Origin: Pedobacter duraquae
GTDB taxonomy: Bacteria > Bacteroidota > Bacteroidia > Sphingobacteriales > Sphingobacteriaceae
Length of the DNA stretch: 64,000 nucleotides
Assembly: GCF_004362245.1 (NCBI RefSeq)
Contig: NZ_SNWM01000004.1
Span: 372,001 to 436,000 of the forward strand
Direction: 5' to 3'
The number at the start of each line of letters is the position of its first letter. Within the stretch, counting starts at the first letter, position 1. Positions 1-9,614 of the stretch are shown piece by piece. Under the pieces are notes generated by a model. It was not told where the DNA came from. It searched no databases and saw only the letters and a program-made list of their open reading frames with translations. Position numbers and translations under genes: made by a program.

Positions 1-2
1 TT

Positions 3-791
3 GATGGAAGCAAGAGAAAATGGCTAAATTCTACAGGCAGAGCCGAACTTGACGAAAAAGGTAATGTCATTTCTGTTGTTGGTACCTTATTCGATATCAC
101 GGAATCTAAAGAAGATGAAATCCGTAAAAATGATTTTATCGGCATGGTTAGCCATGAGCTGAAAACACCTTTAACATCGCTTAGCGGGTTTACTCAGCTC
201 GGGTTAAGGACTGCACGTAAAAAGGATGATCAATATAACCTGTCGTTGTTTGAACGCACTTCAGGCCAGATACAAAAAATGAACAGTCTGATCAATGGCT
301 TTTTAAACATTTCCCGTTTGGAATCCGGTAAGATTCAACTTAATCTGAGTACGTTCAGGCTCGATAAATTGATCATGGAAATAGTTGAGGAAATCCGTCC
401 TACGGCAGCCAATCAGGAATTCGACGTTATCTGTGAAGAAATCACGGTCACTGCTGACCATGACAAAATTGGAACCGTGTTAACGAACCTGCTGAGTAAT
501 GCGGTTAAATATGCGAAAGACAAAAAAGTGACCATTAGAGCCCTTATTTCCGAGGATGATGTTTCAGTAAGTGTAAAGGATGACGGAAACGGGATCCCAG
601 AATCGGAATTACCTAAGTTATTCGATCGTTACTACCGTGTCGAAGCTAATGCTGCACAAAGCATATCTGGATTTGGGATCGGATTATATTTAAGCTCAGA
701 GATCATCGCGAGACATGGCGGGAAAATGTGGGCGGAAAGTACGGTTGGGCATGATGCGACATTTTATTTCACGCTTCCACTAAACTGCTAA
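3..791 (+). CDS. PAS sensor histidine kinase (3' part)
   Basis: This is the C-terminal 262 residues of a sensor histidine kinase whose start lies before the window. The open frame begins at base 3 with the end of a PAS/PAC domain (WLNSTGRAELDEKGNV, then VVGTLFDITESK). A HisKA dimerisation helix follows, with the phospho-acceptor H in the H-box SHELKTP. The HATPase domain carries an N-box (NLLSNAVKYAK), a G1 box (DDGNGI) and a G2 box (GFGIGLYLS), so the catalytic core is complete. No receiver domain follows. In this family ATP is used to phosphorylate the histidine and then a partner response regulator. No response regulator gene is next to it, so it is an orphan on this side. The signal cannot be inferred from the part seen. 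Confidence 0.93.
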   Translation, partial: DGSKRKWLNSTGRAELDEKGNVISVVGTLFDITESKEDEIRKNDFIGMVSHELKTPLTSLSGFTQLGLRTARKKDDQYNLSLFERTSGQIQKMNSLINGFLNISRLESGKIQLNLSTFRLDKLIMEIVEEIRPTAANQEFDVICEEITVTADHDKIGTVLTNLLSNAVKYAKDKKVTIRALISEDDVSVSVKDDGNGIPESELPKLFDRYYRVEANAAQSISGFGIGLYLSSEIIARHGGKMWAESTVGHDATFYFTLPLNC

Positions 792-917
792 TTCTCCAAC
801 TCCGCATGCATCGATAGCAATTAATAACAAGCATTTATGTAATTTCGACTTGACATATACCATGGCCATTTAGAGAAAATCGCATTTTAGCAATGACATA
901 AATCCATAATTTTAATC

Positions 918-1901
918 ATGACTTTTGAATTTACAGTGCAGCCAAATTTCAATTTTGTAAAAAGCTTTGCTGAGCACTTTAATATTCCTGTTTACAATAA
1001 TGAACTGAAAATCCCGATACACATGGGTGAAGGTCATATTAAGGTAGTGGATATAGACCCGGGCTTTAAATTTGTATTACACCATTACACACTGAAGGAG
1101 GATTTCCACTTAAAACGTCTTGCGCCAGCTGAAGAAAGTGACTTGATATCGATAGTTTTCAATAGTAATGAGATTCCGGCAGCCTCAGCTGGCGACCGGG
1201 AAATAGCAGTTGACTTTTTAAAGAAAAATGGCTCTTCCATTCAAATTGCTTCGACCGCCATATCCACAGAAACAATCTTTCCTGCCAACGTCGAAATCTA
1301 TTTTGGTGTAATCGGCATCAAGAGGCAGATGCTTTCAGAATTGCTGCGGGTAAAAGAAGCAAGCGGACCGCTTGACACCATTCTGCATGGCAATACTATC
1401 TTTTTCTATCACGAAAAGATGCATCCCGAAGTCGCCAGGGTTTTAAAACTTATTTCAGAAATCAATGAGCAAAATAAGTTAAACGATCTGTTTTATAGCA
1501 TAAAGGCTCACGAAATGATCTACCTTTTATTTGAAAAGCTGTTGGATAGAGATATTCAGAAACAAAGTCCAATCAACAAAACAGACATTGATAAATTATA
1601 TCTTATAAGGACAACAATATTGAAAGATATAGGTCAACCTCCGCATTTGAGCACACTTGCTACCCAGGCGGGAATGAGCGAAACAAAAATGAAGCTACTA
1701 TTCAAGCAGATATTTGGCGATACGCTATATAACTATTACCAAAATGAAAGGATGCAGGAAGCTGGTTTTCTACTAAAGCATGCCGGCTATTCCGTTTCTG
1801 AGGCAGGCTACCGTCTCGGGTTTTCAAACCTAAGCCATTTCTCAAGACTTTTTGAAAAACACTTTGGCATAACTCCTAAAAAATACACCCTTGCCGGATA
1901 A
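918..1901 (+). CDS. AraC family transcriptional regulator
   Basis: A 327-residue regulator. The last 100 residues form the double helix-turn-helix of the AraC/XylS family (HLSTLATQAGMSETKMKLLF, then YSVSEAGYRLGFSNLSHFS and GITPKKY). The first 220 residues are an unassigned effector-binding or oligomerisation domain, as is usual in the family. It starts at ATG 918. It is followed by an Old Yellow Enzyme and a quinone-oxidoreductase-like gene on the same strand, so it probably controls those two genes; this is inferred from position only. A strong hairpin overlaps its stop codon and may separate its transcript from theirs. Confidence 0.92.
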   Translation: MTFEFTVQPNFNFVKSFAEHFNIPVYNNELKIPIHMGEGHIKVVDIDPGFKFVLHHYTLKEDFHLKRLAPAEESDLISIVFNSNEIPAASAGDREIAVDFLKKNGSSIQIASTAISTETIFPANVEIYFGVIGIKRQMLSELLRVKEASGPLDTILHGNTIFFYHEKMHPEVARVLKLISEINEQNKLNDLFYSIKAHEMIYLLFEKLLDRDIQKQSPINKTDIDKLYLIRTTILKDIGQPPHLSTLATQAGMSETKMKLLFKQIFGDTLYNYYQNERMQEAGFLLKHAGYSVSEAGYRLGFSNLSHFSRLFEKHFGITPKKYTLAG

Positions 1902-1924
1902 TTCCGGTTAAAGTAACCGGAATT
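1900..1924 (+). terminator. Perfect hairpin overlapping the AraC stop codon
   Basis: AATTCCGGTTA and TAACCGGAATT form a perfect 11-bp stem with a 3-base loop (AAG). The left arm begins inside the TAA stop at 1899-1901. No T-run follows, so it is either a non-canonical terminator or an RNA-stabilising 3' hairpin between the regulator and the reductase genes. Confidence 0.55.
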
Positions 1925-2052
1925 CTTCGGCTATTCGCTCATCAATAAATTAAATCACTTCTGCCGGATTGGACTATTTTTCGGACGTACGGTGCTATTT
2001 TAATTTTCGATTCCTGAAGATCTTTGACATATCAATTCAAACAAAAAAAGAT

Positions 2053-3123
2053 ATGAAAAAGCTACTTATGCCCTACAATAGTAAGGCGCTGAATTTAAAA
2101 AATCATTTAGTAATGGCACCGATGACACGCAGTCGTGCAATAGGAAATATCCCTAATGCACTTATGGCTGAATACTACAGTCAGCGCCGAGGTGCGGGAT
2201 TAATCATTACCGAAGGTACTGCTCCTGCTCCCGAAGGACTTGGCTACGCCCGGATCCCCGGTATATTTTCTAACGAACAGATTGAAGGTTGGAAATTAGT
2301 TACCGAGGCCGTACATCGAAATAACACCAAAATATTTCTTCAATTGATGCATACTGGCCGTATTGCTCATCAGGCAAATCTTCCTGAAGGTGTTCATGTG
2401 ATCGGGGCATCTGCTATTCCTGCAGCCGGACAAATGCACACAGATAATGTCGGAATGCAGGATCATCCTGTACCTAAGGCATTGACAACTCAGGGGATAC
2501 AAGAGGTAATTAAGCAATATGTTATCGCTGCGCAAAATGCAATTACCGCTGGGTTTGATGGTGTAGAGCTCCATGCCGCCAACGGTTATCTGATTGAGCA
2601 ATTTTTGAACCCAAATGTCAACGATCGTACAGATATATATGGTGGTAATGTAGAAAACCGGGCCAGGTTTGGCATAGAGGTTGCCGAACAGGTAGCCGAT
2701 GCTATTGGTAAAGATAAAGTTGGAGTAAGAATATCCCCTAATTCAACACTTGGTGATTTGCAGGCTTACGATGCCGATACCACCGAGGAAACGTACATCC
2801 ACTTAAGCAGGGAGTTTAACCGTATTGGGCTCGCATATATCCATGTCAGCCTTAGTCCGCAGCTGCCCGCACAAACACTATCTGCCATCCGTACAGAATT
2901 TGAAAATACGCTTATCTATTGCAATGCTTTTAATGCGGAAAAAGCCGAAGCTGAATTGGATAAAAGAGACGCTGACCTCATCGCCTTTGGACGTAACTTT
3001 CTCGCTAATCCCGATTTAGTGCAACGCATTCAGCATGGATCAGCGCTGAATGCGGTTGATTTCACCACATTGTATACCCCTGACTACAAAGGTTATACTG
3101 ACTACCCTACTTTATTCAATTAA
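2053..3123 (+). CDS. Old Yellow Enzyme family alkene reductase (NADH:flavin oxidoreductase)
   Basis: A 356-residue FMN-dependent TIM-barrel enzyme of the OYE family, which reduces activated C=C bonds of enones and related electrophiles with NAD(P)H. Visible marks are the N-terminal NHLVMAPMTRSRA segment that contacts FMN, LQLMHTGRIAH on strand 3, the substrate-binding HAAN motif in GVELHAANGYLIEQF, and YGGNVENRARF. The ATG at 2053 is chosen over an upstream in-frame ATG at 1969 because the family normally starts with a short leader such as MKKLLMPY before the first barrel strand. A quinone-oxidoreductase-like gene begins 22 bases after its stop, which suggests a two-gene operon downstream of the AraC regulator. 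A role in electrophile or xenobiotic detoxification is likely but not proven. Confidence 0.93.
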   Translation: MKKLLMPYNSKALNLKNHLVMAPMTRSRAIGNIPNALMAEYYSQRRGAGLIITEGTAPAPEGLGYARIPGIFSNEQIEGWKLVTEAVHRNNTKIFLQLMHTGRIAHQANLPEGVHVIGASAIPAAGQMHTDNVGMQDHPVPKALTTQGIQEVIKQYVIAAQNAITAGFDGVELHAANGYLIEQFLNPNVNDRTDIYGGNVENRARFGIEVAEQVADAIGKDKVGVRISPNSTLGDLQAYDADTTEETYIHLSREFNRIGLAYIHVSLSPQLPAQTLSAIRTEFENTLIYCNAFNAEKAEAELDKRDADLIAFGRNFLANPDLVQRIQHGSALNAVDFTTLYTPDYKGYTDYPTLFN

Positions 3124-3145
3124 TATTAAACCTAACAATAATATC

Positions 3146-4123
3146 ATGAAAACTATTAGCTATTCGCAGTTCGGCGATGCCGATGTACTGCAAATGACCG
3201 AAGTGGTCACACCTTCCGTTACCGACAAGACTGTTTTGATTAAAGTTAAAGCAGTATCCATCAACCCCCTGGATTGGAAAATAAGAAACGGCGAGATGAA
3301 ATTAATGAGCGGCAGCAAATTCCCAAAAAAAATTGGTATCGATTTCTCAGGGGTTGTAGAGGATACAGGTAACTCAATCAAGAGCTATAAGAAAGGTGAT
3401 CAAGTATTTGGCCTGCTCAATGTTTTTAAAGGCGGGGCTTTGGCCGAATACATTGTTGCAGAAGAAAAAGACATTGCACCTAAACCAAAGAAAATCTCTT
3501 TCGAGCAAGCTGCTGCCGCACCGGTAGTAGGATCTGCGACCATTCAGATATTTCAGACATTGGTAAGTGTTCAAAGGGGCTCAGAGATATTGATTAATGG
3601 TGGATCTGGAGGGATTGGAATGTTTGCAATACAGATCGCGAAAATGAAAGGTGCTATCGTTACAGCTGTAGTGAGCACTAGCGGGTTAAAAGTAGCAAAA
3701 GATTGGGGAAGCGACTTTGTTATTGATTACAGAAAAGACGATGTTTTAAAAGCAGGCAAGCTTTACGATATCATTATTGATTTATCCAATAAAATGCCTT
3801 ACACTAAGGCAACAACTATCCTGAAATCTTCAGCCACATATGTCCATACAGCCCCAGGGCCAAAAGAGATCATCAGCTCCTTTTTGACTAACATTTTTTC
3901 AAATAAAAAATATAAGGTACTGATGCTTAAGCCCTCTCTAAGCTATCTGATCACACTTACAAAGTATATAGACCTTGGCCTCTCCATCTTGGTGAGCAAA
4001 GGCTATCCTTTTAATGATTTTAAAAAGGCTTACACAGAAGTCCCAAAAGAGCAAACTATTGGGAAAGCAGTGATAGTAGTTGGTGAAGAGACTATTGAAA
4101 GTGTGTCCGCTATCGAACCATAA
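3146..4123 (+). CDS. NAD(P)-dependent quinone oxidoreductase-like MDR protein
   Basis: A 325-residue medium-chain dehydrogenase/reductase of the zinc-free quinone oxidoreductase type. The GroES-like half contains SINPLDWKIRNGEM and KIGIDFSGVVEDTG. The Rossmann half contains the nucleotide-binding loop ILINGGSGGIGMFAIQIAK. The catalytic-zinc cysteines of alcohol dehydrogenases are absent. The start at ATG 3146 matches the usual MKTISYSQFG opening; longer upstream frames overlap the OYE gene and are unlikely. Together with the OYE gene it forms a reductase pair that would act on quinones or enones. Its stop codon lies in the loop of a long hairpin. Confidence 0.92.
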   Translation: MKTISYSQFGDADVLQMTEVVTPSVTDKTVLIKVKAVSINPLDWKIRNGEMKLMSGSKFPKKIGIDFSGVVEDTGNSIKSYKKGDQVFGLLNVFKGGALAEYIVAEEKDIAPKPKKISFEQAAAAPVVGSATIQIFQTLVSVQRGSEILINGGSGGIGMFAIQIAKMKGAIVTAVVSTSGLKVAKDWGSDFVIDYRKDDVLKAGKLYDIIIDLSNKMPYTKATTILKSSATYVHTAPGPKEIISSFLTNIFSNKKYKVLMLKPSLSYLITLTKYIDLGLSILVSKGYPFNDFKKAYTEVPKEQTIGKAVIVVGEETIESVSAIEP

Positions 4124-4141
4124 TTGTTCAATAGCGGACAC
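4103..4141 (+). terminator. Long hairpin with the stop codon in its loop
   Basis: GTGTCCGCTAT (4103-4113) pairs perfectly with ATAGCGGACAC (4131-4141). After one mismatch the stem continues with GAAC/GTTC around a 7-base loop. The TAA stop of the oxidoreductase gene (4121-4123) lies in this loop region. No T-run follows. It probably marks the 3' end of the OYE/oxidoreductase transcript. Confidence 0.55.
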
Positions 4142-4239
4142 GATTGATTCATCTTGCAGCTTTCAATGACATTTAAATACAACTTCTCTTTATTGGTATA
4201 CTTTTAGCGTTTTTCCACAGATTCTTACAGTATAATTTC

Positions 4240-6612
4240 ATGTTCAGATACCAGTTTAAAATTGCATTTAGAAACATATTGCGGCATAAGCTATCGTCGT
4301 CAATAAACATTGCTGGAATGGGCGTTGGCTTAGCTGCTACGATATTGCTCTTTTTGTATATCAGTTATGAAAAAAATCATGACAGGCAGTTTATGAATTC
4401 CAACAACGTCTACCAAGTGATGGTTAATACGACAGGAAAGGATAAAACTATTGTTAATACAGTTAAAGAAACGCCAAATATTCTTTCCGCCGTACTTCAT
4501 CAGGAATTGCCCGAGATTCAAAGTATCGCTCGCATTACAAAAGTGATCCCCAGATTAGTTAAAACAGAAAACAATAGTTATAAGATAAATGGAAGAGCCG
4601 CAGATTCAGAGATTTTTGAAGTCATAAAATATGAGTTCCTTAGTGGAAGTGCCCGGACAGCATTACGGCCGGGTAATATCGTATTAACCGAAAATGTAGC
4701 AAAGAAATTGTTTGGAACTACTGATGTCGTTAATCAGGTAGTGAAGTATGAAAACCAGATAAATTTGAAGGTCTCTGGTGTGATTAAAGATTTACCAGCT
4801 AACATCACTTACGATTTCGACTGTCTGATCTCTTGGAAGGATTATGAAGCACTAAATGATTGGGTGATATCCCCAAGCTGGGAAAACAAATTTTTCTACA
4901 CTTTGCTTACGCTTAAAGATCAAGCAAATATAGATGCTATCAACAGTAAAATTAGCAACTTTATAGGTAATCACACGGGCAGCACTCAATCAAACTACTC
5001 AATTTTTATATATCCCCTCACAGCGCTTTACTTGCATGGAGACTTTTTGAATGGCAAACCAGCTGGAGGTAGAATAAACCAGCTTGAAATCTTCATTGCA
5101 CTCGCCTTCGGTATATTATGCATAGCATGTATTAATTTCATCAACTTATCAACCGCCAGGTCACAAAAACGAGCAAAGGAAATCGGAGTCAAAAAAACAT
5201 TAGGTGCAACTCAAATGGTTTTAAAGATTCAATTTTTGATGGAGTTTCTGATATTGACATTTATAAGCGTTTTTTTAGGTCTATTAATTGTAGAATTGAG
5301 TTTACCCTGGTTCAATGCTATGGTACATACGAACCTAACTATTAATTATCTAAGCCTTTCGAACTGGGTTTTATTTTTTAGTCTTATCGGAATAACGACC
5401 TTACTCGCTGGGGGTTACCCGGCCTTTGTCCTAGCATCGATGGATACAATCAAAAGTTTAAGGGGGCGGGCTCCCCAGGGATTCTTCTCACTATCTATCC
5501 GGAAGACTCTGGTTGTTATACAGTTCGGCTTTTCACTTACAGTGATTGTAGGGACAATTATTATTTATCAGCAGCTAGATTTTCTGAAGAATAGACCTTT
5601 GGGTTATGATGTTTCTTACTTGGTGCAGATGCCTCATGAGGGAAATCTCTACCTTAAATTTGACCTGTTGAAAGAACGGCTTTTAACATCCAGAGCGATA
5701 AAATCTATATGCCAATCCTCGGGAAGTATTGCACTTGAAAATAATAAACCTGTCAGGCCGGAATGGAACGGTATGAGTGAAACCGACAAAAGCATCGCTT
5801 TTGATCAGATTTATACCACATATTGTTTTGTACAAACCAATGGGATAAAGATGATATCTGGTGGTGATTTTTCGAAACACAAATCTTCGGATCAAAACGG
5901 CCTCCTACTAAATGAAACAGCAGTGAAGACAATGAACCTGCAAAATCCAATTGGTAAACTGGTCAGCGTAGATGGCGAATCGAAACAGGTAATTGGGATA
6001 TTTAAAGACATAGTATGGGGCGACCCAACTCTATTTAGCAAACCCATGATTGTTGCATTTAATGCGGAAAATAGTGACTTTATCACGATGAGGTTAAACA
6101 ACGCAAATGACCTAAATGCCAACATTGCAAAGATCACTTCGATAACTAAAGAGATAAATCCAGATTTCCCTGTAGACATTACTTTTGTAGATAAGATTGT
6201 AGAAAGAAAATATCACGATGAACAAACGCTGGCGTCGATCTCGAATGTATTTGGGGGGTTTTCTATATTTCTTTCTTGCCTCGGATTATTTGCCCTTTCT
6301 GGTTTCAGCTCAGAACTTCGAACAAAAGAAATTGGGATTCGCAAAGTCTTGGGAGCGAGCATAGCTAATATGATCACATTACTTTCAATAGATTTCTTAA
6401 AAACGGTATTGATTGCAATCATGATTGCAGTAATCCCTTCATACTTCATCATGAACCACTGGTTAGACAATTTCGATTATCATATCGAAATTCAGCCAAC
6501 AATATTTATTCTTTCCGGTATTGGAATATTGCTAATCGCATTTTTAACTGTAGCGTGGCATGCTTTTATAGCTGCTAATAAGAATCCTGTCGAGACTCTT
6601 AAATACGAATGA
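4240..6612 (+). CDS. FtsX/MacB-type ABC transporter permease
   Basis: A 790-residue inner-membrane permease with the duplicated architecture typical of Bacteroidota. A first membrane helix lies at about residues 21-43, followed by a MacB-type periplasmic domain (to about 280) and a cluster of helices (about 285-305, 330-355, 375-400, 425-445). A second periplasmic domain and three C-terminal helices follow. The two FtsX-like halves each carry the same signature before a helix, RAKEIGVKKTLGAT and RTKEIGIRKVLGAS, which shows an internal duplication. Relatives work with a separate ATPase in exporting peptides, lipoproteins or antimicrobials. No ATPase gene is adjacent, so the partner must be encoded elsewhere. 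Confidence 0.93.
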   Translation: MFRYQFKIAFRNILRHKLSSSINIAGMGVGLAATILLFLYISYEKNHDRQFMNSNNVYQVMVNTTGKDKTIVNTVKETPNILSAVLHQELPEIQSIARITKVIPRLVKTENNSYKINGRAADSEIFEVIKYEFLSGSARTALRPGNIVLTENVAKKLFGTTDVVNQVVKYENQINLKVSGVIKDLPANITYDFDCLISWKDYEALNDWVISPSWENKFFYTLLTLKDQANIDAINSKISNFIGNHTGSTQSNYSIFIYPLTALYLHGDFLNGKPAGGRINQLEIFIALAFGILCIACINFINLSTARSQKRAKEIGVKKTLGATQMVLKIQFLMEFLILTFISVFLGLLIVELSLPWFNAMVHTNLTINYLSLSNWVLFFSLIGITTLLAGGYPAFVLASMDTIKSLRGRAPQGFFSLSIRKTLVVIQFGFSLTVIVGTIIIYQQLDFLKNRPLGYDVSYLVQMPHEGNLYLKFDLLKERLLTSRAIKSICQSSGSIALENNKPVRPEWNGMSETDKSIAFDQIYTTYCFVQTNGIKMISGGDFSKHKSSDQNGLLLNETAVKTMNLQNPIGKLVSVDGESKQVIGIFKDIVWGDPTLFSKPMIVAFNAENSDFITMRLNNANDLNANIAKITSITKEINPDFPVDITFVDKIVERKYHDEQTLASISNVFGGFSIFLSCLGLFALSGFSSELRTKEIGIRKVLGASIANMITLLSIDFLKTVLIAIMIAVIPSYFIMNHWLDNFDYHIEIQPTIFILSGIGILLIAFLTVAWHAFIAANKNPVETLKYE

Positions 6613-6683
6613 CGAGTGCATGAAAGTGATTGGAACAAATTCTTGCTATAGAAAAAAATTAGTAATTTAACGAAAAAGCAAGA

Positions 6684-7106
6684 ATGGATATTCGGAAAGA
6701 AATCATAGGTTATCTAGAAAGCCTGCCACAGCAAAAGCGCAAAGAGATAGAAACTTTGGATAATTATATCAGGGAATTATTACCAGACTGTGAACTTTGG
6801 TTTTTGGATGGAAAAGATAGTGACGGTAAAACTGTGAGCAATCCAAGCATTGGCTATGGGACGCAAACCTTAAGATACCAGAAAGGTAAATCCAAAAAAT
6901 TTTATCAAATTGGTATAAGCGCGAACGCACGTGGAATTTCTATATACATAATGGGGTTAAAAGATAGAACCTATCTGTCCAAAAAATATTCACAAGATTT
7001 GCCGAAAGCAAGTATAACGGGTTATTGCATAAAATTTAAGACGTTGATGGATATAGACATTGTTGCTTTAAAACGGGCATTGGTAGATGGAATTAACTGC
7101 TTTTAA
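6684..7106 (+). CDS. DUF1801-like protein
   Basis: A 140-residue soluble protein that I read as a member of the DUF1801 (YdhG-like) family. It opens with a helix (EIIGYLESLPQQKRKEIETL) and continues with an alpha/beta core with the pattern GYGTQTLRYQKGKSKKFYQIGISA and a C-terminal FKTLMDIDIVALKRAL helix. The family has no established biochemical role; some members are annotated as iron-chaperone-like. It starts 71 bases after the permease on the same strand but shows no clear functional link to it. The family assignment is from pattern recognition only. Confidence 0.72.
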   Translation: MDIRKEIIGYLESLPQQKRKEIETLDNYIRELLPDCELWFLDGKDSDGKTVSNPSIGYGTQTLRYQKGKSKKFYQIGISANARGISIYIMGLKDRTYLSKKYSQDLPKASITGYCIKFKTLMDIDIVALKRALVDGINCF

Positions 7107-7227
7107 ACACACACTATAATTTCTATTAAATAAATCATTGATGGCAAATAAAACACATGCCATCAGTGTCAATACCTTTTCCAAATCCTTAGATCAAGGT
7201 AGCGGACTTATCTATGTTGTTTGATAA

Positions 7228-8322
<1,095 letters not shown>

Positions 8323-8350
8323 ACAAAACACTTCTGAGTATTAATAAATT

Positions 8351-8384
8351 TTGTGTGCAAGACAATTACTGAACTTGCACACAA
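8351..8384. promoter_or_regulatory. 11-bp inverted repeat between reductase and AraC genes
   Basis: TTGTGTGCAAG (8351-8361) and CTTGCACACAA (8374-8384) are exact inverted copies with a 12-base spacer. It lies 29 bases after the reductase stop and 63 bases before the AraC start, with no T-run after it, so an operator is more likely than a terminator. A TACATTTG element (TAnnTTTG type) at 8431-8438 lies between it and the AraC start. Confidence 0.45.
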
Positions 8385-8446
8385 TACTTCTCACAACAGG
8401 CAAAGAATATATCCTTCACAACAAAGTGTTTACATTTGTAAAAAAA

Positions 8447-9361
8447 ATGCAGCGACAATCTGACATAAATCACATTAAAAGTATCTCGCAACTCGTTCGT
8501 GTCTTGGGATTTCCTGCACCATTGCACCCTTTGATTACATTGGTTAATTACAATAATGTTTCGATTGAACTATTTCCGAAAGGGCAAAAAGTAAGTCTTG
8601 ATTTTTACAAGATATCTTTTAAGCCTACATTCACAGGACAAATAAAATACGGACAAGGCTATTACGATTTTGAAGAAGGAGGATTGGCATTTTTGAAGCC
8701 AAAACAAATTGTTTTCCCACCTGAAGACATAGAAAGTTATGAAGGGATTGCTTTGTATTTCCATCCGGACTTTATAAGAAATTATCCGTTGGGAAGCACA
8801 ATAAATCAATTTGGCTTTTTCTCTTATGATGTTTCTGAAGCCCTATTTTTATCGGCAAAAGAAAAAGAAATTATAGCCAACTTATTTACCACAATAGCGA
8901 ATGAGTTAGAGAACAATATTGACAATTTCAGTCAGGATGTTTTGGTGTCGCAGATAGAATTGTTATTGAATTATAGCAATCGTTTTTACAATAGGCAATT
9001 TATTACCAGAAAAGCAATTAATCATGACATCATAACTTCTTTGGACAAACTCTTAAATAACTATTTTGGAGGAGAAAATAGTCTGAAAAATGGGTTACCA
9101 ACCGTAAAATATATCAGCACAGAATTAAAGTTATCGCAACGCTATTTGAGTGATATGCTGAGTTCACTGACGGGGCTAAACACACAACAATATATCCAGA
9201 ATGTGATCATAGAAAAAGCCAAAGAACAGTTATCAACGACAAATCTAACTGTTTCGGAAATTGCTTATCAATTGGGCTTTGAACATTCACAATCGTTCAG
9301 TAAACTTTTCAAGACTAAGACCAATATTTCGCCTTCGGAATTCAGACATTCATTTAATTAA
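8447..9361 (+). CDS. AraC family transcriptional regulator
   Basis: A 304-residue regulator with a cupin-like N-terminal half and a C-terminal AraC DNA-binding domain (VKYISTELKLSQRYLSDML, then TVSEIAYQLGFEHSQSFSKL and ISPSEFR). ATG 8447 is preferred: an upstream extension to 8351 would begin at TTG inside an 11-bp inverted repeat. A TACATTTG -7-like box at 8431-8438 sits so close to this ATG that the mRNA would be nearly leaderless if the box is real. The regulator follows an aldo/keto reductase gene on the same strand and is the obvious candidate to control it. Confidence 0.92.
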   Translation: MQRQSDINHIKSISQLVRVLGFPAPLHPLITLVNYNNVSIELFPKGQKVSLDFYKISFKPTFTGQIKYGQGYYDFEEGGLAFLKPKQIVFPPEDIESYEGIALYFHPDFIRNYPLGSTINQFGFFSYDVSEALFLSAKEKEIIANLFTTIANELENNIDNFSQDVLVSQIELLLNYSNRFYNRQFITRKAINHDIITSLDKLLNNYFGGENSLKNGLPTVKYISTELKLSQRYLSDMLSSLTGLNTQQYIQNVIIEKAKEQLSTTNLTVSEIAYQLGFEHSQSFSKLFKTKTNISPSEFRHSFN

Positions 9362-9370
9362 ATATAGTAT

Positions 9371-9499
9371 CTAGAAAGAAATCGCATCTTCCCAAATCGG
9401 CCATACCTCCTGCTCGCTCGTTGGTAATAATTTATCTAAAGTGCCACAGCCTCTGCCTTCATCTCTTCTAAAAATGGCCGCAAAATCCGTATTGTTCAT
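9371..9499 (-). CDS. Possible 42-residue protein or gene remnant
   Basis: A short minus-strand frame (ATG at 9499, TAG at 9371-9373) encodes a peptide with protein-like composition: AAIFRRDEGRGCGTLDKLL followed by TSEQEVWPIWEDAISF. It fills most of the 250-base gap between the AraC regulator and the next gene. I do not recognise the family. The sharp end after AISF suggests either a genuine small protein or the start of a truncated larger one. Confidence 0.3.
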   Translation of the reverse strand: MNNTDFAAIFRRDEGRGCGTLDKLLPTSEQEVWPIWEDAISF

Positions 9500-9614
9500 A
9501 ATTTTTTTTCAAAAAGATCTGTCTTCACTATCCACTAAAATTGAAAAGAAGCAAATCAACACCTTCATTGCTTCTTTAGTAAACTAAAATTGTCCAATTT
9601 TACCTCTTTAGGTG

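Noticed and set aside
2296..2601. Minus-strand frame inside the OYE gene
   Set aside because: It is covered by a well supported enzyme on the other strand.
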